64,000 nt of DNA. Origin: Bradyrhizobium prioriisuperbiae. GTDB taxonomy: Bacteria > Pseudomonadota > Alphaproteobacteria > Rhizobiales > Xanthobacteraceae. Positions within the stretch are counted from its first letter, which is position 1, and every line of letters starts with the position of its first letter. A program made the position numbers and the translations under genes. The stretch lies in the NCBI RefSeq assembly GCF_032397745.1, contig NZ_CP135921.1, forward strand, positions 620,001-684,000, given 5' to 3'. The notes beneath the pieces were generated by a model. The model had not been told where the DNA came from and did not search any database. It saw nothing but the letters and a program-made list of their open reading frames with translations. Shown here piece after piece: positions 10,240-20,321 of the stretch.

Positions 10240-10426
10240 TCGCGACCGTGAATCTTGATCCGGCTCCGCGGGCAATGCGGTGACAGGTAATCTCTCGCCG
10301 GAACCAGTGGGTTAAGACTGTGTTCCCTTTCGATGCCCGCCCCTTTCAAGGGGTCGGGTCAAACAGGATGTTTCGTGCATCAGGGCCGATTTGGTTCCCC
10401 GCGCGAAATCGAAGGACGACGACGAA

Positions 10427-10903
10427 ATGGTTGAGAAAATTCCGATGACCCAGGGTGGCTATAACGCCCTTGAGGTGGAGCTGAAGCAGCGTCAGCAGGT
10501 TGAGCGCCCGCGTATTATCGAGGCGATCGCCGAAGCGCGCTCCCATGGCGATCTGTCGGAAAACGCCGAGTATCATGCGGCCAAGGAATCCCAGTCGCAT
10601 AACGAGGGGCGCATCGCCGAGCTCGAGGACAAGCTCGCGCGTGCCGACATCATCGACGTGTCGAAACTCTCAGGCGACACCATCAAGTTCGGCGCCACCG
10701 TGACGCTGATCGACGAAGACACCGAGAAGAAGGCCGTGTGGCAGATCGTCGGCGAGCCGGAAGCCGACGCCAAGAACGGCCGCATCTCCATCACCTCCCC
10801 ATTGGGGCGGGCGCTGATCGGCAAGAAGAAGGGCTCGTCGGTCGAGGTGGTCGCGCCCGGCGGAGCGAAAGCCTATGAGATCGCCAAGGTCGAGTGGCGG
10901 TAA
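10427..10903 (+). CDS. greA: Transcription elongation factor GreA
   Basis: 158 residues, the usual GreA length. The N-terminal coiled coil carries the conserved [17 protein letters not shown] segment whose acidic tip enters the RNA polymerase secondary channel; the C-terminal FKBP-like domain ends in [19 protein letters not shown]. It stimulates cleavage of backtracked RNA. An upstream TTG at 10391 is in frame, but the ATG at 10427 has GAAGGA ten bases upstream and gives the normal length. A terminator follows at 10945. Confidence 0.97.
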   Translation: MVEKIPMTQGGYNALEVELKQRQQVERPRIIEAIAEARSHGDLSENAEYHAAKESQSHNEGRIAELEDKLARADIIDVSKLSGDTIKFGATVTLIDEDTEKKAVWQIVGEPEADAKNGRISITSPLGRALIGKKKGSSVEVVAPGGAKAYEIAKVEWR

Positions 10904-10944
10904 CTTCGCGGAAACCACGGCGGGAAATCGCACGTACGACACCA

Positions 10945-10972
10945 AGCCGCAGCCTCCGCGCTGCGGCTTTTT
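10945..10972 (+). terminator. Rho-independent terminator after greA
   Basis: Eight-base stem AGCCGCAG (10945-10952) with CTGCGGCT (10961-10968) followed by a T-run. It sits about 40 bases after the greA stop. The remaining 240 bases up to the DoxX gene show no gene. Confidence 0.9.
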
Positions 10973-11213
10973 GATTCATTCCAAGCTCACTTCCGCAACT
11001 GCGAACATAAATCTTCGTGATCGAGGCGCCCGGCTGCCGCAATCGGCGCGGCGTTATATTGCGTCGCGCTGGCGCACCATGGGATAAGTTCCAGGCGGCA
11101 TCCGCAAATTTCGATGGGCGCCGCGTGAGCTGCGGCCTTCATGATCATACGATCGGAGGCCGTGTTTCTAAGCGCTACCGGTTTTCATGCAACCGGACAC
11201 TGGGGGATATCAA

Positions 11214-11612
11214 ATGGAAAACTTCGCAGCTTCGTGGGCACCGCGTGTCCTCAGCCTTCTGCGCATTATGACTGGACTTCTGTTTCTTCAGTACGGAATC
11301 GCAAAGCTGTTCAAATGGCCGCAGATTCCGATGTTCGAAAAGGTTGAGTTGTTTTCGCTGTACGGCCTCGCCGGCAGTCTCGAACTGGTCGGCGGCATTT
11401 TGCTGATTCTCGGCTTGTTCACACGGCCGGTCGCGTTCATCGTCGCCGGTGAAATGGCATTCGCCTATTTCATGGGCCATGCGCCGCGCGGCTTTATGCC
11501 GATCCTCAACCAAGGCGGGCTCGCGATCCTGTTCAGCTTCGTGTTCCTGTATCTGGCGTGCGCCGGCGGCGGACCATGGAGCGCCGACGCGGCAATCCGC
11601 AACAAGAATTAA
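11214..11612 (+). CDS. DoxX family membrane protein
   Basis: 132 residues with four predicted membrane helices. The family pattern is clear: LLRIMTGLLFLQYGIAKLF at the N-terminus, then YGLAGSLELVGGILLILG and TRPVAFIVAGEMAFAYF. DoxX proteins are small quinone-related or redox membrane proteins with poorly defined roles. The frame reaches back to 11187, but the ATG at 11214 has GGGGGA seven bases upstream. It stands alone between greA and lrp, with a strong terminator behind it. Confidence 0.88.
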   Translation: MENFAASWAPRVLSLLRIMTGLLFLQYGIAKLFKWPQIPMFEKVELFSLYGLAGSLELVGGILLILGLFTRPVAFIVAGEMAFAYFMGHAPRGFMPILNQGGLAILFSFVFLYLACAGGGPWSADAAIRNKN

Positions 11613-11659
11613 AAAAGAAAACACATCACGATAAGACGCAGCATTCGCTATCGAGACGC

Positions 11660-11691
11660 AAATCCCCCGGCCTTGCCCGGGGGATTTTTTT
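11660..11691. terminator. Strong rho-independent terminator after the DoxX gene
   Basis: Eleven-base stem AAATCCCCCGG (11660-11670) with CCGGGGGATTT (11677-11687), then further T residues. It separates the DoxX gene from the convergent lrp-type gene. Confidence 0.9.
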
Positions 11692-11776
11692 GTCTCCTGT
11701 TCGAAGCCGCACTGCGAGGCAGGCAGCACGACCAATGCTGCAGGGCATGGCGCGGCAACCCAGCGACGGGGCAGCC

Positions 11777-12265
11777 TCAGTTGCGGGGGAACTTCAACTC
11801 GAGCGGCACCACGGCCTCGTTTTTCGAATTGTGCAACACCAGTGACGTCCGCACGTTGCGCACATGCGGCGCTGCGGTCAGATGCGAGACGAAATGCTGA
11901 AACGTCGCCATGTCCGGCGCCACGCATTTCAGGATGAAATCCACCTCACCGGACAGCATCCAGCACTCACGCACCAGCGGCTCGCGCCGCACGAACTCCT
12001 CGAACGCGCGAAGATCGGCGTCGGCCTGGCTCGACAGATGGACTGACGCAAACACCGTGACATCAAAACCCAGCCGATGCGGATCCAGCAGACCCCGGTA
12101 GCCCTGGATATAGCCCGCATCTTCCAGCGCCTTGACGCGACGCAGGCAGGGCGGCGGAGAGATACCGACACGTTTAGCCAATTCCACGTTGGTAATTCGG
12201 CCATCGGCCTGAATTTCATGGAGAATTTTCAGATCGATCTCGTCGAGACCCTTGGACACGGACAA
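11777..12265 (-). CDS. Lrp/AsnC family transcriptional regulator
   Basis: 162 residues. The N-terminal helix-turn-helix opens with LDEIDLKILHEIQADGRI and NVELAKRVGISPPPCLRRV; the C-terminal part is the RAM/AsnC effector domain (VRECWMLSGEVDFILKCV). These regulators sense amino acids and bind DNA as octamers. Start is a TTG at 12265 six bases after GAGGG; an in-frame GTG six bases later (12259) is also possible. It is divergent from trxB with a 278-base gap, a likely place for its own operator. The 'SPPPCLRR' form of the HTH is typical of Bkd/Lrp-like members in this group. Confidence 0.93.
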   Translation of the reverse strand: MSVSKGLDEIDLKILHEIQADGRITNVELAKRVGISPPPCLRRVKALEDAGYIQGYRGLLDPHRLGFDVTVFASVHLSSQADADLRAFEEFVRREPLVRECWMLSGEVDFILKCVAPDMATFQHFVSHLTAAPHVRNVRTSLVLHNSKNEAVVPLELKFPRN

Positions 12266-12543
12266 CCATTCCCTCGATTCACACCATCTGCGGTGCTTGC
12301 CGGCTGTTCATACCGCAGTGCCACCGGTTTTGCGAAATTTTATTGCTTGGAGACAAATGTTCCGCGAATGGCAGCAGATAAGTGACGGAAGTGTCAGAAA
12401 ATCGGTGGATATGGGTTGCATAACTTGCATGGCTGCCCAGATAACCTAAGATGAATTCTGCCGTTTTTGATGCACTGCAGCCGTCTTTCTGAGCAGTTTC
12501 TGCCTCCCCGCGGACAATCGAGATGGGGAGCAAGGATCGATCC

Positions 12544-13530
12544 ATGTCTCTGTCTACGACAAACCAATCTGCCGCCATTCACGCCAAGGTCGTCATCATC
12601 GGGTCCGGCCCGGCCGGTTACACTGCAGCGATCTATGCCGCGCGCGCGATGCTCGAGCCTGTGCTGATTCAAGGCATCCAGCCCGGCGGCCAGCTCACCA
12701 TCACCACCGATGTCGAGAATTACCCCGGCTTCGCCGATGTGATCCAGGGCCCCTGGCTGATGGAGCAGATGGAGAAGCAGGCGACCCATGTCGGCACCAA
12801 GATCGTCACCGATCACGTCAATAAGCTGGAACTGGGCCAGCGGCCGTTCCGTGTGACCTGCGACTCTGGCGACGTCTACCTCGCCGAGACCATCATCCTC
12901 GCGACCGGCGCGCAGGCGCGCTGGCTCGGCCTGCCATCGGAAGAAACCTTCAAGGGCTTCGGTGTTTCCGCTTGCGCCACCTGCGACGGCTTCTTCTACC
13001 GCGGCAAGCAGGTGTTCGTGGTCGGTGGTGGCAATACCGCCGTCGAGGAAGCGCTGTTCCTGACCAATTTCGCCTCCCAGGTGACGCTTGTGCATCGCCG
13101 CGGCTCGCTGCGCGCCGAACGCATCCTGCAGGATCGGCTGTTCAAGCACCCAAAGATCAAGGTGATCTGGGACACCGCTGTGGAAGAGATCCACGGCGAC
13201 CAGAACCCGTCAAAGGTCACCCATATCCGGCTGAAGAACGTGAAAACTGGCGCGACCACCGATCTGCCCACGGACGGTGTCTTTGTCGCGATCGGACACG
13301 CTCCCGCGACCGAACTGGTCGCCGGCCAGTTGAAACTCAAACCGTCTGGCTATGTCGAGATCGCACCGCACTCGACAGCCACTTCGGTGCCCGGCGTGTT
13401 CGCGGCCGGCGATGTCGCGGACGAAACCTATCGCCAGGCAGTGACGGCCGCAGGCCTCGGCTGCATGGCGGCGCTCGAAGCAGAACGGTTTATCCATGCA
13501 GCAGCCACTGAACGCGCAGCCGCCGAATAG
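12544..13530 (+). CDS. trxB: Thioredoxin-disulfide reductase
   Basis: 328 residues, FAD/NADPH-dependent. The FAD site GSGPAGYTAAIYAARA is near the N-terminus, the redox-active disulfide CATC in SACATCDGFF near residue 145, the NADPH site VVGGGNTAVEEALFL just after, and the C-terminal FAD motif GVFAAGDVAD. It passes electrons from NADPH to thioredoxin. The ATG at 12544 has AAGGA eight bases upstream and is preferred to an in-frame ATG at 12523. A LysR gene follows after about 40 bases. Confidence 0.97.
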   Translation: MSLSTTNQSAAIHAKVVIIGSGPAGYTAAIYAARAMLEPVLIQGIQPGGQLTITTDVENYPGFADVIQGPWLMEQMEKQATHVGTKIVTDHVNKLELGQRPFRVTCDSGDVYLAETIILATGAQARWLGLPSEETFKGFGVSACATCDGFFYRGKQVFVVGGGNTAVEEALFLTNFASQVTLVHRRGSLRAERILQDRLFKHPKIKVIWDTAVEEIHGDQNPSKVTHIRLKNVKTGATTDLPTDGVFVAIGHAPATELVAGQLKLKPSGYVEIAPHSTATSVPGVFAAGDVADETYRQAVTAAGLGCMAALEAERFIHAAATERAAAE

Positions 13531-13573
13531 TCGAAGAACTTCGACGCATCAGAATCGTCACGGATCGACCGCT

Positions 13574-14467
13574 ATGGATTGGGACAAGCTAAAGGTTTTT
13601 CACGCAGCAGCGGAAGCGGGCAGCTTCACGCATGCCGGCGAGCAGCTCGGACTGTCGCAGTCCGCGGTCTCCCGGCAGGTCAGCGCGCTTGAGCAGGAAC
13701 TCGCCGTTTCGCTGTTCCACCGCCATGCCCGCGGCCTGATCCTGACCGAACAGGGCGACCTGCTGTTCCGCACGGCACATGACGTCTTCATGCAGCTGCA
13801 GGCCGCACGCGCCAAACTGACCGACAGCCGCGAGCGGCCGAGCGGCGAACTCAAGGTGACCACGACCCCCGGTGTCGGCATCAACTGGCTGATCCCCCGA
13901 TTGGGCGAGTTCACCTCGCTTTATCCGGAAATCCGCGTGCAGCTGATGGTCACCGACGAAGAGCTCGACCTCTCGATGCGCGAGGCCGACGTCGCCATTC
14001 GCACCCGCAAGCCGACGCAGCCCGACCTGATCCAGCGCAAGCTGTTCTCGATCGGCTTCCACGCCTATTGCTCGCCGGAATACATCAAGCGCTTCGGCAC
14101 CCCCCGCACGCTCGACGATCTCGACAACCACCGCATCATCATGCTGAGCGACTCGCAGGTACCGTCGCATTTGCAGAATCGCGCGTGGCTGATCGAAGCC
14201 GGACGCAACGGTTCCGGACCGCGGGAAGCCTATTTCAAGGTCAACAACATCCTCGGCCTGTTGCGCGGCTGCCAGCAAGGCCTCGGGATCGCGGCATTGC
14301 CGGACTATCTCGTCGACGACAACAACCGCCTGGTCCAGTTGTTCGGCGAAGCCGATTCGATCCAGCTCGACACCTACTTCGTTTATCCGGAAGAGCTGAA
14401 AACCGTTGCACGCGTGCAGGTTTTCCGAGATTTCGTGGTGAGCAAGGCGCAGCGCTGGCCCTCATAA
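13574..14467 (+). CDS. LysR family transcriptional regulator
   Basis: 297 residues. The winged helix spans about residues 3-62 (AGSFTHAGEQLGLSQSAVSR) and is followed by a type 2 periplasmic-binding-like effector domain (INWLIPRLGEFTSLYPEIR ... GLGIAALPDYL). The start is taken at the ATG of MDWDKLK, where LysR homology begins; the ribosome site is weak. It is 43 bases behind trxB on the same strand, so it may be transcribed with it; its target genes are not evident. A hairpin with a T-run lies 194 bases downstream. Confidence 0.93.
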   Translation: MDWDKLKVFHAAAEAGSFTHAGEQLGLSQSAVSRQVSALEQELAVSLFHRHARGLILTEQGDLLFRTAHDVFMQLQAARAKLTDSRERPSGELKVTTTPGVGINWLIPRLGEFTSLYPEIRVQLMVTDEELDLSMREADVAIRTRKPTQPDLIQRKLFSIGFHAYCSPEYIKRFGTPRTLDDLDNHRIIMLSDSQVPSHLQNRAWLIEAGRNGSGPREAYFKVNNILGLLRGCQQGLGIAALPDYLVDDNNRLVQLFGEADSIQLDTYFVYPEELKTVARVQVFRDFVVSKAQRWPS

Positions 14468-14660
14468 TCACGTGATCAATACCGCCAACTCCGCATGACT
14501 GACATGCTACCTCGGCGGTTGCCGCATGACCAAAACGGGGATCAAATACAACTACTGAATGCTTGCGGTTGCGCATCGTCCCCCTCCTCCAGTGACCGCT
14601 GGACTTCAGTTATCCCTCTTGGAAGGTGATTGTGTCGGCCTCACATGGCCAAAACTATCC

Positions 14661-14692
14661 AGCCGGGCTCGCAAGAGTCCGGCTTTTCTTTT
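14661..14692 (+). terminator. Rho-independent terminator with GCAA tetraloop
   Basis: Ten-base stem AGCCGGGCTC (14661-14670) with GAGTCCGGCT (14675-14684), one G-T wobble, loop GCAA, then TTTCTTTTA. It is well away from the LysR stop at 14467, so it may end a long 3' UTR or a small RNA. The surrounding 346-base gap (14468-14814) also holds a perfect seven-base hairpin at 14736-14754; no protein gene is seen. Confidence 0.8.
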
Positions 14693-14814
14693 ATGCAATT
14701 TTTCAATGTATTTAATGCGCTATGCGCAGTATTCGGCGCCGCTGATTGCGGCGCACACAAACCAGCGGCTGCGAAAGGCATTCTATAAGCCAGCTTCCAC
14801 TTCGCTGGAACGCG

Positions 14815-17259
14815 TTAAATCCGCAGCCGCGCCAACCGCAACGCATTGCCGATGACGCTGACCGACGACAACGCCATCGCAGCCGCGCCCACCATCGGCG
14901 ACAGCAGCAGCCCGAACAAGGGATAGAGCACGCCGGCGGCGACCGGAACACCCGCCGCGTTATAGACGAACGCAAACGTCAGGTTCTGACGGATATTGCG
15001 CATCGTCGCCTTCGACAGGTTCCGCGCCTGCACCAGTCCGCCGAGATCGCCGCGCAACAGCGTGATCCCCGCGCTCTCGATGGCGACATCCGTTCCCCCA
15101 CCCATCGCGATGCCCACATCGGCGCTCGCCAGCGCTGGCGCATCGTTGACGCCATCGCCGACCATGGCGACACAACGCCCCTCCGACTTCAGCCGCTCGA
15201 CCACCGCCCCCTTGCGCTCCGGCAGCACGCCGGCCTCGACCTCGTCGAGACCGAGGTCGCGCGCGACCGCCTGTGCCGTGGTTACGTGATCACCGGTCAG
15301 CATGATGATGCGCAGCCCCTCGCGGCGCAGCGCATCCAGAGCCGCCCGGGCGCTGGCCTTGATCGGATCGGCGATCGCGATCAGGCCGACGGCCGCGCCA
15401 TCGACAGCCACATGGATCACCGTGGCCCCGTTCTCGCGCTGCGCGCGGGCGGTAGCCTCGAGCGCGTCGATCTCAATGCCGCGTTCGCGCATCAGCGCGG
15501 CATTGCCGAGCGCCACCGTCCGGCCGTCGATCTCTCCCGATGCGCCCTTGCCCGCGAGCGCATCGAAATTCCTGACTTCACTCAAGTGAACATGGCGCTG
15601 CTCCGCCGCCGCCAGAATGGCATGCGCCAGGGGATGTTCGCTGGCGCGCTCGACGCTGGCCGCAAGCCGCAGTAACTCGGCTTCATCGATTCCGTCTGCC
15701 GCAATCAGCGCCACGACCTTCGGCTTGCCTTCGGTCAGGGTGCCGGTCTTGTCGATCACCAGCGTATCGACGCGCTCCATCCGCTCCAGCGCATCGGCGT
15801 CACGGATCAATATTCCGGCCCGCGCCCCGCGGCCGACCCCCACCATGATCGACATCGGTGTCGCGAGACCGAGCGCACAAGGGCAGGCAATAATCAGCAC
15901 GGTAACCGCGGCAACCAGACCGAACGTCAACCGCGGTTCGGGGCCGAACAGCCCCCAGGCGACAAAAGCCAGCAGCGCGACCGCGATCACCGCAGGCACG
16001 AACCAGCCAGCCACGCGATCTGCCAATCGCTGGATCGGCGCCCGCGAACGCTGCGCCCGGCTGACCATATCGACGATCCGCGCCAGCATGGTGTCGCGAC
16101 CGACCTTCTCGGCGCGCATCACCAGACCGCCGCTCTGATTAAGCGTGCCGCCGATCACCCCCGCACCATCTGCCTTGGCCACCGGCATTGATTCGCCGGT
16201 CACCATCGACTCGTCGATATTGGAGCGCCCCTCCACAATGATGCCATCGACTGGAATCTTTTCACCCGGACGCACCCGCAGCAAATCTCCAACCGCAACC
16301 TGGTCAAGCGCGATGTCCTCGTCGCCTCGGTCGGCCACGCGCCGCGCGGTCTTTGGCGCAAGCCCAAGCAACGTCTTGATCGCACCGGACGTTCGCTCGC
16401 GCGCGCGCAGTTCCAGCACCTGGCCAAGCAGGACCAGCACGGTGATGACGGCAGCCGCTTCGAAATACACGGCGACCGCACCATGGTGATCCCGAAACGC
16501 CTGCGGAAACCATTGCGGGACGAGGGTCGCGACAAGGCTGTAGAGCCAGGCGACGCCCGTCCCCATCGCGATCAGCGTGAACATATTGAGATTGCGTGTT
16601 ACCAGCGATCGGAAACCACGGACAAAAAACGGCGCGCCGGCCCACGCCACCACCGGCGTCGCCAACGCGAACAACACCCAATTGGCATAGGGTGCAGGGA
16701 TGAGTTCAATGCCGGCGACGTGTGCCGCCATGTCGACGATCACAACAGGAATGGTCAAAGCAAGCGCGGTCCAGAACCGGCGCGTCATGTCGATCAGTTC
16801 CGGATCCGGCGCGTCATCGAGCGAGACCTGCTCAGGCTCGAGGGCCATGCCGCAGATCGGACAGGCGCCGGGACCGACCTGGCGCACCTCCGGATGCATC
16901 GGGCAGGTATAGATGGCGTCTTTCGCAACGGGCTGCGCCGCTGCTGCCTGCGGTTTGCTTCGCACCGGCGGCTTGCGCGCCAGAATAGCCTCCGGATCGG
17001 CTTCGAACTTGGTGCGGCAGCCGCCGAAGCAGAAGTAATAGTCCTGTCCGTTATGACTAGCGTGATGTTTCGCCGTCCCGGGATCGACACTCATGCCGCA
17101 GACCGGGTCGATCGCTTTTGAGACCTGGGCCGGCGCATCGTGACCGTGCTGATGGTGATGAGCGTGGCTGGCATGATCGTGCCGTCCGGCGCTGGATGCC
17201 CCCTGGCCATGACCCTCATGGCCGCAACAGCCTTCTTGCTTAGTCCCGGACGCCGCCAT
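14815..17259 (-). CDS. Copper-transporting P1B-type ATPase with His-rich, YHS and HMBD N-terminus
   Basis: 814 residues. In order: a His/Gly-rich tail ([15 protein letters not shown]), a YHS domain ([11 protein letters not shown] ... [12 protein letters not shown]), a heavy-metal-binding domain with YTCPMHPEV and CPICGMAL, six to eight membrane helices, the actuator TGES, the metal-site CPC in [12 protein letters not shown], the phosphorylation site DKTGT, the SEHPLAHAI motif and [12 protein letters not shown]. It pumps Cu(I) (possibly Ag) out of the cytoplasm. An in-frame GTG at 17277 exists, but the ATG at 17259 has GGGAG seven bases upstream. It is divergent from csoR with a CsoR-type operator between, so it is expected to be copper-induced. 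Confidence 0.95.
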   Translation of the reverse strand: MAASGTKQEGCCGHEGHGQGASSAGRHDHASHAHHHQHGHDAPAQVSKAIDPVCGMSVDPGTAKHHASHNGQDYYFCFGGCRTKFEADPEAILARKPPVRSKPQAAAAQPVAKDAIYTCPMHPEVRQVGPGACPICGMALEPEQVSLDDAPDPELIDMTRRFWTALALTIPVVIVDMAAHVAGIELIPAPYANWVLFALATPVVAWAGAPFFVRGFRSLVTRNLNMFTLIAMGTGVAWLYSLVATLVPQWFPQAFRDHHGAVAVYFEAAAVITVLVLLGQVLELRARERTSGAIKTLLGLAPKTARRVADRGDEDIALDQVAVGDLLRVRPGEKIPVDGIIVEGRSNIDESMVTGESMPVAKADGAGVIGGTLNQSGGLVMRAEKVGRDTMLARIVDMVSRAQRSRAPIQRLADRVAGWFVPAVIAVALLAFVAWGLFGPEPRLTFGLVAAVTVLIIACPCALGLATPMSIMVGVGRGARAGILIRDADALERMERVDTLVIDKTGTLTEGKPKVVALIAADGIDEAELLRLAASVERASEHPLAHAILAAAEQRHVHLSEVRNFDALAGKGASGEIDGRTVALGNAALMRERGIEIDALEATARAQRENGATVIHVAVDGAAVGLIAIADPIKASARAALDALRREGLRIIMLTGDHVTTAQAVARDLGLDEVEAGVLPERKGAVVERLKSEGRCVAMVGDGVNDAPALASADVGIAMGGGTDVAIESAGITLLRGDLGGLVQARNLSKATMRNIRQNLTFAFVYNAAGVPVAAGVLYPLFGLLLSPMVGAAAMALSSVSVIGNALRLARLRI

Positions 17260-17286
17260 CTCGCACTCCCGTGGCACTTGAAATTA

Positions 17287-17303
17287 ATACCCTATGGGGG
17301 TAT
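17287..17303. promoter_or_regulatory. CsoR-type operator
   Basis: ATACCC-N5-GGGTAT palindrome reading ATACCCTATGGGGGTAT. This is the G/C-tract dyad recognised by CsoR/RcnR family repressors. It lies 9 bases before the csoR start and 28 bases before the ATPase start, so one site can control both divergent genes. Confidence 0.8.
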
Positions 17304-17312
17304 ATAGTATCC

Positions 17313-17588
17313 ATGCGAAATGAGATCAAGTCATCCTGCCTGAAACGACTGAAACGTATCGAGGGCCAGATCCGCGGCCTCGCCGGCATGGTCGAGGACG
17401 ATCGTTATTGCATCGACATCGTGACGCAGATTACAGCCGCACGCGCTGCCTTGCGCCGGGTCGAGGAAGAAATCCTGCGCGATCATGTGGCTCATTGCGT
17501 CGAACACGCGATTTCGTCCGGCGACAAAGCGGATCAACGGCGCAAGATCGCGGAATTGATGGATGTCGTCAGCCGCGCCGATCGGTGA
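17313..17588 (+). CDS. csoR: CsoR family copper-sensing transcriptional repressor
   Basis: 91 residues, all-helical DUF156 family. The start at 17313 gives MRNEIKSSCLKRLKRIEGQI. The Cu(I) ligands are at C33, H58 and C62, the same 25- and 4-residue spacing as C36-H61-C65 of the Mycobacterium tuberculosis CsoR. This argues for copper rather than nickel (RcnR) or sulfide (CstR) sensing. Apo-protein binds the operator and copper releases it. The operator lies almost on the start codon, so binding would also block initiation. Divergent from the copper ATPase gene. Confidence 0.92.
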   Translation: MRNEIKSSCLKRLKRIEGQIRGLAGMVEDDRYCIDIVTQITAARAALRRVEEEILRDHVAHCVEHAISSGDKADQRRKIAELMDVVSRADR

Positions 17589-17762
17589 TCGGCGTGAAAT
17601 CGATATGGTTTACGAAATATAACCGCCCCGGCGGCAGGCGCCCCGAATGAAACGGTTTACCCTGCTGTGTGATGCCAGCCGAAAAGCCAGCATTCGTTTA
17701 CCGCCCGTTACGCGCTTTTGCTTATACGTGATCGCTCAACAAAAAGCTTTTGCGGTAAGCTC

Positions 17763-20165
17763 ATGTTCAAAGTTTATAATTGCATTGTAACGGCCCACGA
17801 TTTCAATCTGGTGCTATTGGCCGCGATCGTCTGCGCTCTCGCTTCAGTTGCCGCCCTCAACATTCTCCAACATGCACGCGCCTCGAAAGGCCAGATGCAG
17901 GGCGTCTGGCTCAGTGTTGCGGCTCTCTCGACCGGCACCGGCATCTGGGCGACACATTTCATCGCCATGCTCGCATTCTCGCCCGGCATTCCCAGCGGTT
18001 ATAATATCGTTCTCACCGTGGGATCACTGCTGGCAGCTGTCCTACTGACCGGTACGGGCCTCGCGATCTCGATCATGCCGATCGGACGGATTGCTCCGTG
18101 GCTTGGCGGCAGCATCATCGGCGGCGGCATCGCCACGATGCACTACACCGGGATGGCCGCCTTCGAAATTCAGGGCTTCATGATCTGGGACACTGCGCTC
18201 GTCGTGGCCTCGATCGCGCTCGGAACACTGATCGGTGCACTCGCCCTTGCCACCGGACTGCGCGACGCCTCACGGCGATCGAAGAACTTCGGCGCGCTCC
18301 TGCTCACGCTCGCGATCGTCAGCCATCACTTTACGGCGATGGGAGCGGTGTCGATCATTCCGGATCCGGCCATCGCAATTTCCCCGTCAGCCGTCCCGAC
18401 CATCTGGCTTGCAATCGGTGTCGCGATCGCTAGCTTCACCATCATCGTCCTGGCGCTGGCCGGCCTCTGGTTGGATATTCACGACCAGAACCGCTCCGAA
18501 CGCGAAACCCAGCGCATGCAGAGCCTGGCGGACGCCGCCGTGGAAGGATTGATTCTCAGCCATGGCGATCAAATCGTCACGGTTAACAACAGCTTTGCTC
18601 GACTGGCGGGCCACGATCAGGAACAGCTTGCGCGCATCAGTCTTTCGACCTGTTTCCCGGATGTCGGCCTGCTCGCCAAGCTGAAAGCGTCGTCCGAACA
18701 GCCGATCGAAACAGAACTGCGGCACCGCAACGGGGCGAAAGTTCCGGTCGAAGTCCTGTTGCGCTCGATGGAGTATGGAGGTCAGCCGCATCATGTCATG
18801 GCGGTGCGTGATCTGCGTGCGCGCAAGGAAGCAGAGCGCCACATCCGCTATCTCGCGCACCACGACGCATTGACCGCACTTCCCAATCGCAGCCAGTTCA
18901 ATGCAAAGCTGGATCAGGAGATATTGCTTGCACAGGACCGCGGCGAGAAGCTCGCGGTGCTTTGTCTCGACCTGGATCGTTTCAAGGAAGTCAACGACCT
19001 GTTCGGTCATGCCGCCGGCGACAAAGTTCTGCAGGCTGTTGCCGCACGCGTCACGCGGGTTCTCGGCGATCGGCAATTGATGGCGCGTCTGGGCGGCGAC
19101 GAGTTCGCCGTGCTGGTGCCGGCGCTTACGCATCCATCCGCCGCCGGACGGCTGGCTGAAAAAATCCTGGAATCCCTGCGCGACAAATCCGAAGACAGCG
19201 ACGTCGAGGAGATCTCCAGCAGCATCGGCATCGCCGTATATCCCGACGATGCGATCGACCGCGAGGATCTTCTCAATCATGCCGACACGGCGCTCTATCG
19301 CGCCAAGACCGAGGGGCGGGCCATATTCCGCTTCTTTGAAGCAAAAATGGGTCTTGAAGTCCGCGACCGCCGCGAACTTGAGCACGACCTGCGTCACGCC
19401 ACGGCACGGGGAGAGCTCAGCCTGGTGTACCAACCGCAGCGGAACATCCGGACCGGTGAAGCGACCGGCTTCGAGGCGCTGCTGCGCTGGAAACATTCCA
19501 CGCGCGGTGCGATTTCACCCGCCACGTTCATTCCGATTGCCGAGGAAACCGGCGCCATTCTGGAGATCGGCGGCTGGGTGCTGCGCGAGGCTTGTCGTGA
19601 GGCCGCTTCGTGGGAGCAGCCTCTGACGATCGCGATCAACGTGTCGGCCGTGCAAATTCACAGCGCAAATTTCGTACAGCTGGTCCACCAGACCCTGCTG
19701 AATACTGGCCTGTCGCCCCACCGGCTGGAGCTTGAGATCACCGAAACGGCGCTGGTGCGGGACCTGAACCGCGCGTTGGCGACGTTGCGCCAGATCAAGG
19801 CACTCGGCATCCGGATTGCCATGGATGACTTCGGAACCGGCTACTCGTCATTGTCCAATCTGCGCGCCTTCCCGTTCGACAAGATCAAGATCGATCGTTC
19901 CTTCATCGCATCGGTCCACTCCAACGAGCAGGCGGCAACCATTGTGCGAGCCGTGCTCGGTCTGGGCCGCGGCCTCGGTCTACCGGTACTTGCCGAAGGC
20001 GTCGAAACCGGCGACGAACTGCAATTCCTGCAAGGTGAATTCTGCGACGCAGTGCAGGGGTATTTGGTCGGGCGCCCCTCCGCGATCACCGAATTTCGCA
20101 ACCTGACGCACGACGAACCGGATTATCAGGAGCGCCCCGCGATGGCCGATATCAAGGTGGCATAA
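17763..20165 (+). CDS. MHYT-PAS-GGDEF-EAL cyclic-di-GMP signalling protein (paralogue 1)
   Basis: 800 residues. The membrane MHYT sensor (about residues 1-235) has all three motifs: THFIAM, MHYTGM and HHFTAM. A PAS domain follows (about 255-360), then a GGDEF domain with an intact LGGDEF (about 442), then an EAL domain with FEALLRW (about 569) and DDFGTGYSSLSNL. Intact motifs allow both cyclase and phosphodiesterase activity; which dominates is unknown. MHYT domains were proposed to bind copper or sense O2, CO or NO. The frame extends to 17718 but the ATG at 17763 matches the paralogue exactly. The next gene is a tandem duplicate of the same length. Confidence 0.95.
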   Translation: MFKVYNCIVTAHDFNLVLLAAIVCALASVAALNILQHARASKGQMQGVWLSVAALSTGTGIWATHFIAMLAFSPGIPSGYNIVLTVGSLLAAVLLTGTGLAISIMPIGRIAPWLGGSIIGGGIATMHYTGMAAFEIQGFMIWDTALVVASIALGTLIGALALATGLRDASRRSKNFGALLLTLAIVSHHFTAMGAVSIIPDPAIAISPSAVPTIWLAIGVAIASFTIIVLALAGLWLDIHDQNRSERETQRMQSLADAAVEGLILSHGDQIVTVNNSFARLAGHDQEQLARISLSTCFPDVGLLAKLKASSEQPIETELRHRNGAKVPVEVLLRSMEYGGQPHHVMAVRDLRARKEAERHIRYLAHHDALTALPNRSQFNAKLDQEILLAQDRGEKLAVLCLDLDRFKEVNDLFGHAAGDKVLQAVAARVTRVLGDRQLMARLGGDEFAVLVPALTHPSAAGRLAEKILESLRDKSEDSDVEEISSSIGIAVYPDDAIDREDLLNHADTALYRAKTEGRAIFRFFEAKMGLEVRDRRELEHDLRHATARGELSLVYQPQRNIRTGEATGFEALLRWKHSTRGAISPATFIPIAEETGAILEIGGWVLREACREAASWEQPLTIAINVSAVQIHSANFVQLVHQTLLNTGLSPHRLELEITETALVRDLNRALATLRQIKALGIRIAMDDFGTGYSSLSNLRAFPFDKIKIDRSFIASVHSNEQAATIVRAVLGLGRGLGLPVLAEGVETGDELQFLQGEFCDAVQGYLVGRPSAITEFRNLTHDEPDYQERPAMADIKVA

Positions 20166-20321
20166 CTGCCCGCCGACAGATCGCGCCAATTTTACGGTTC
20201 GCCAAAAACAACGATTCACCGTATCGCGGAACGCCGCCGGCCTTTCGGGTTCTATTTACCTTACGTTACGCGTTTGGCGCCCTAGATGGCGAGGACAGCT
20301 TCCCTCGGCGCGGTAAAGTGT

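Noticed and set aside
8119..10275. A 718-codon open frame on the minus strand opposite carB
   Set aside because: Antisense to a certain gene in GC-rich DNA, composition rich in Arg/His/Asp/Gly with no domain pattern. It is a codon-bias shadow. The same holds for long antisense frames at 1972-3582, 6838-8040, 34306-35397 and 55897-57333.
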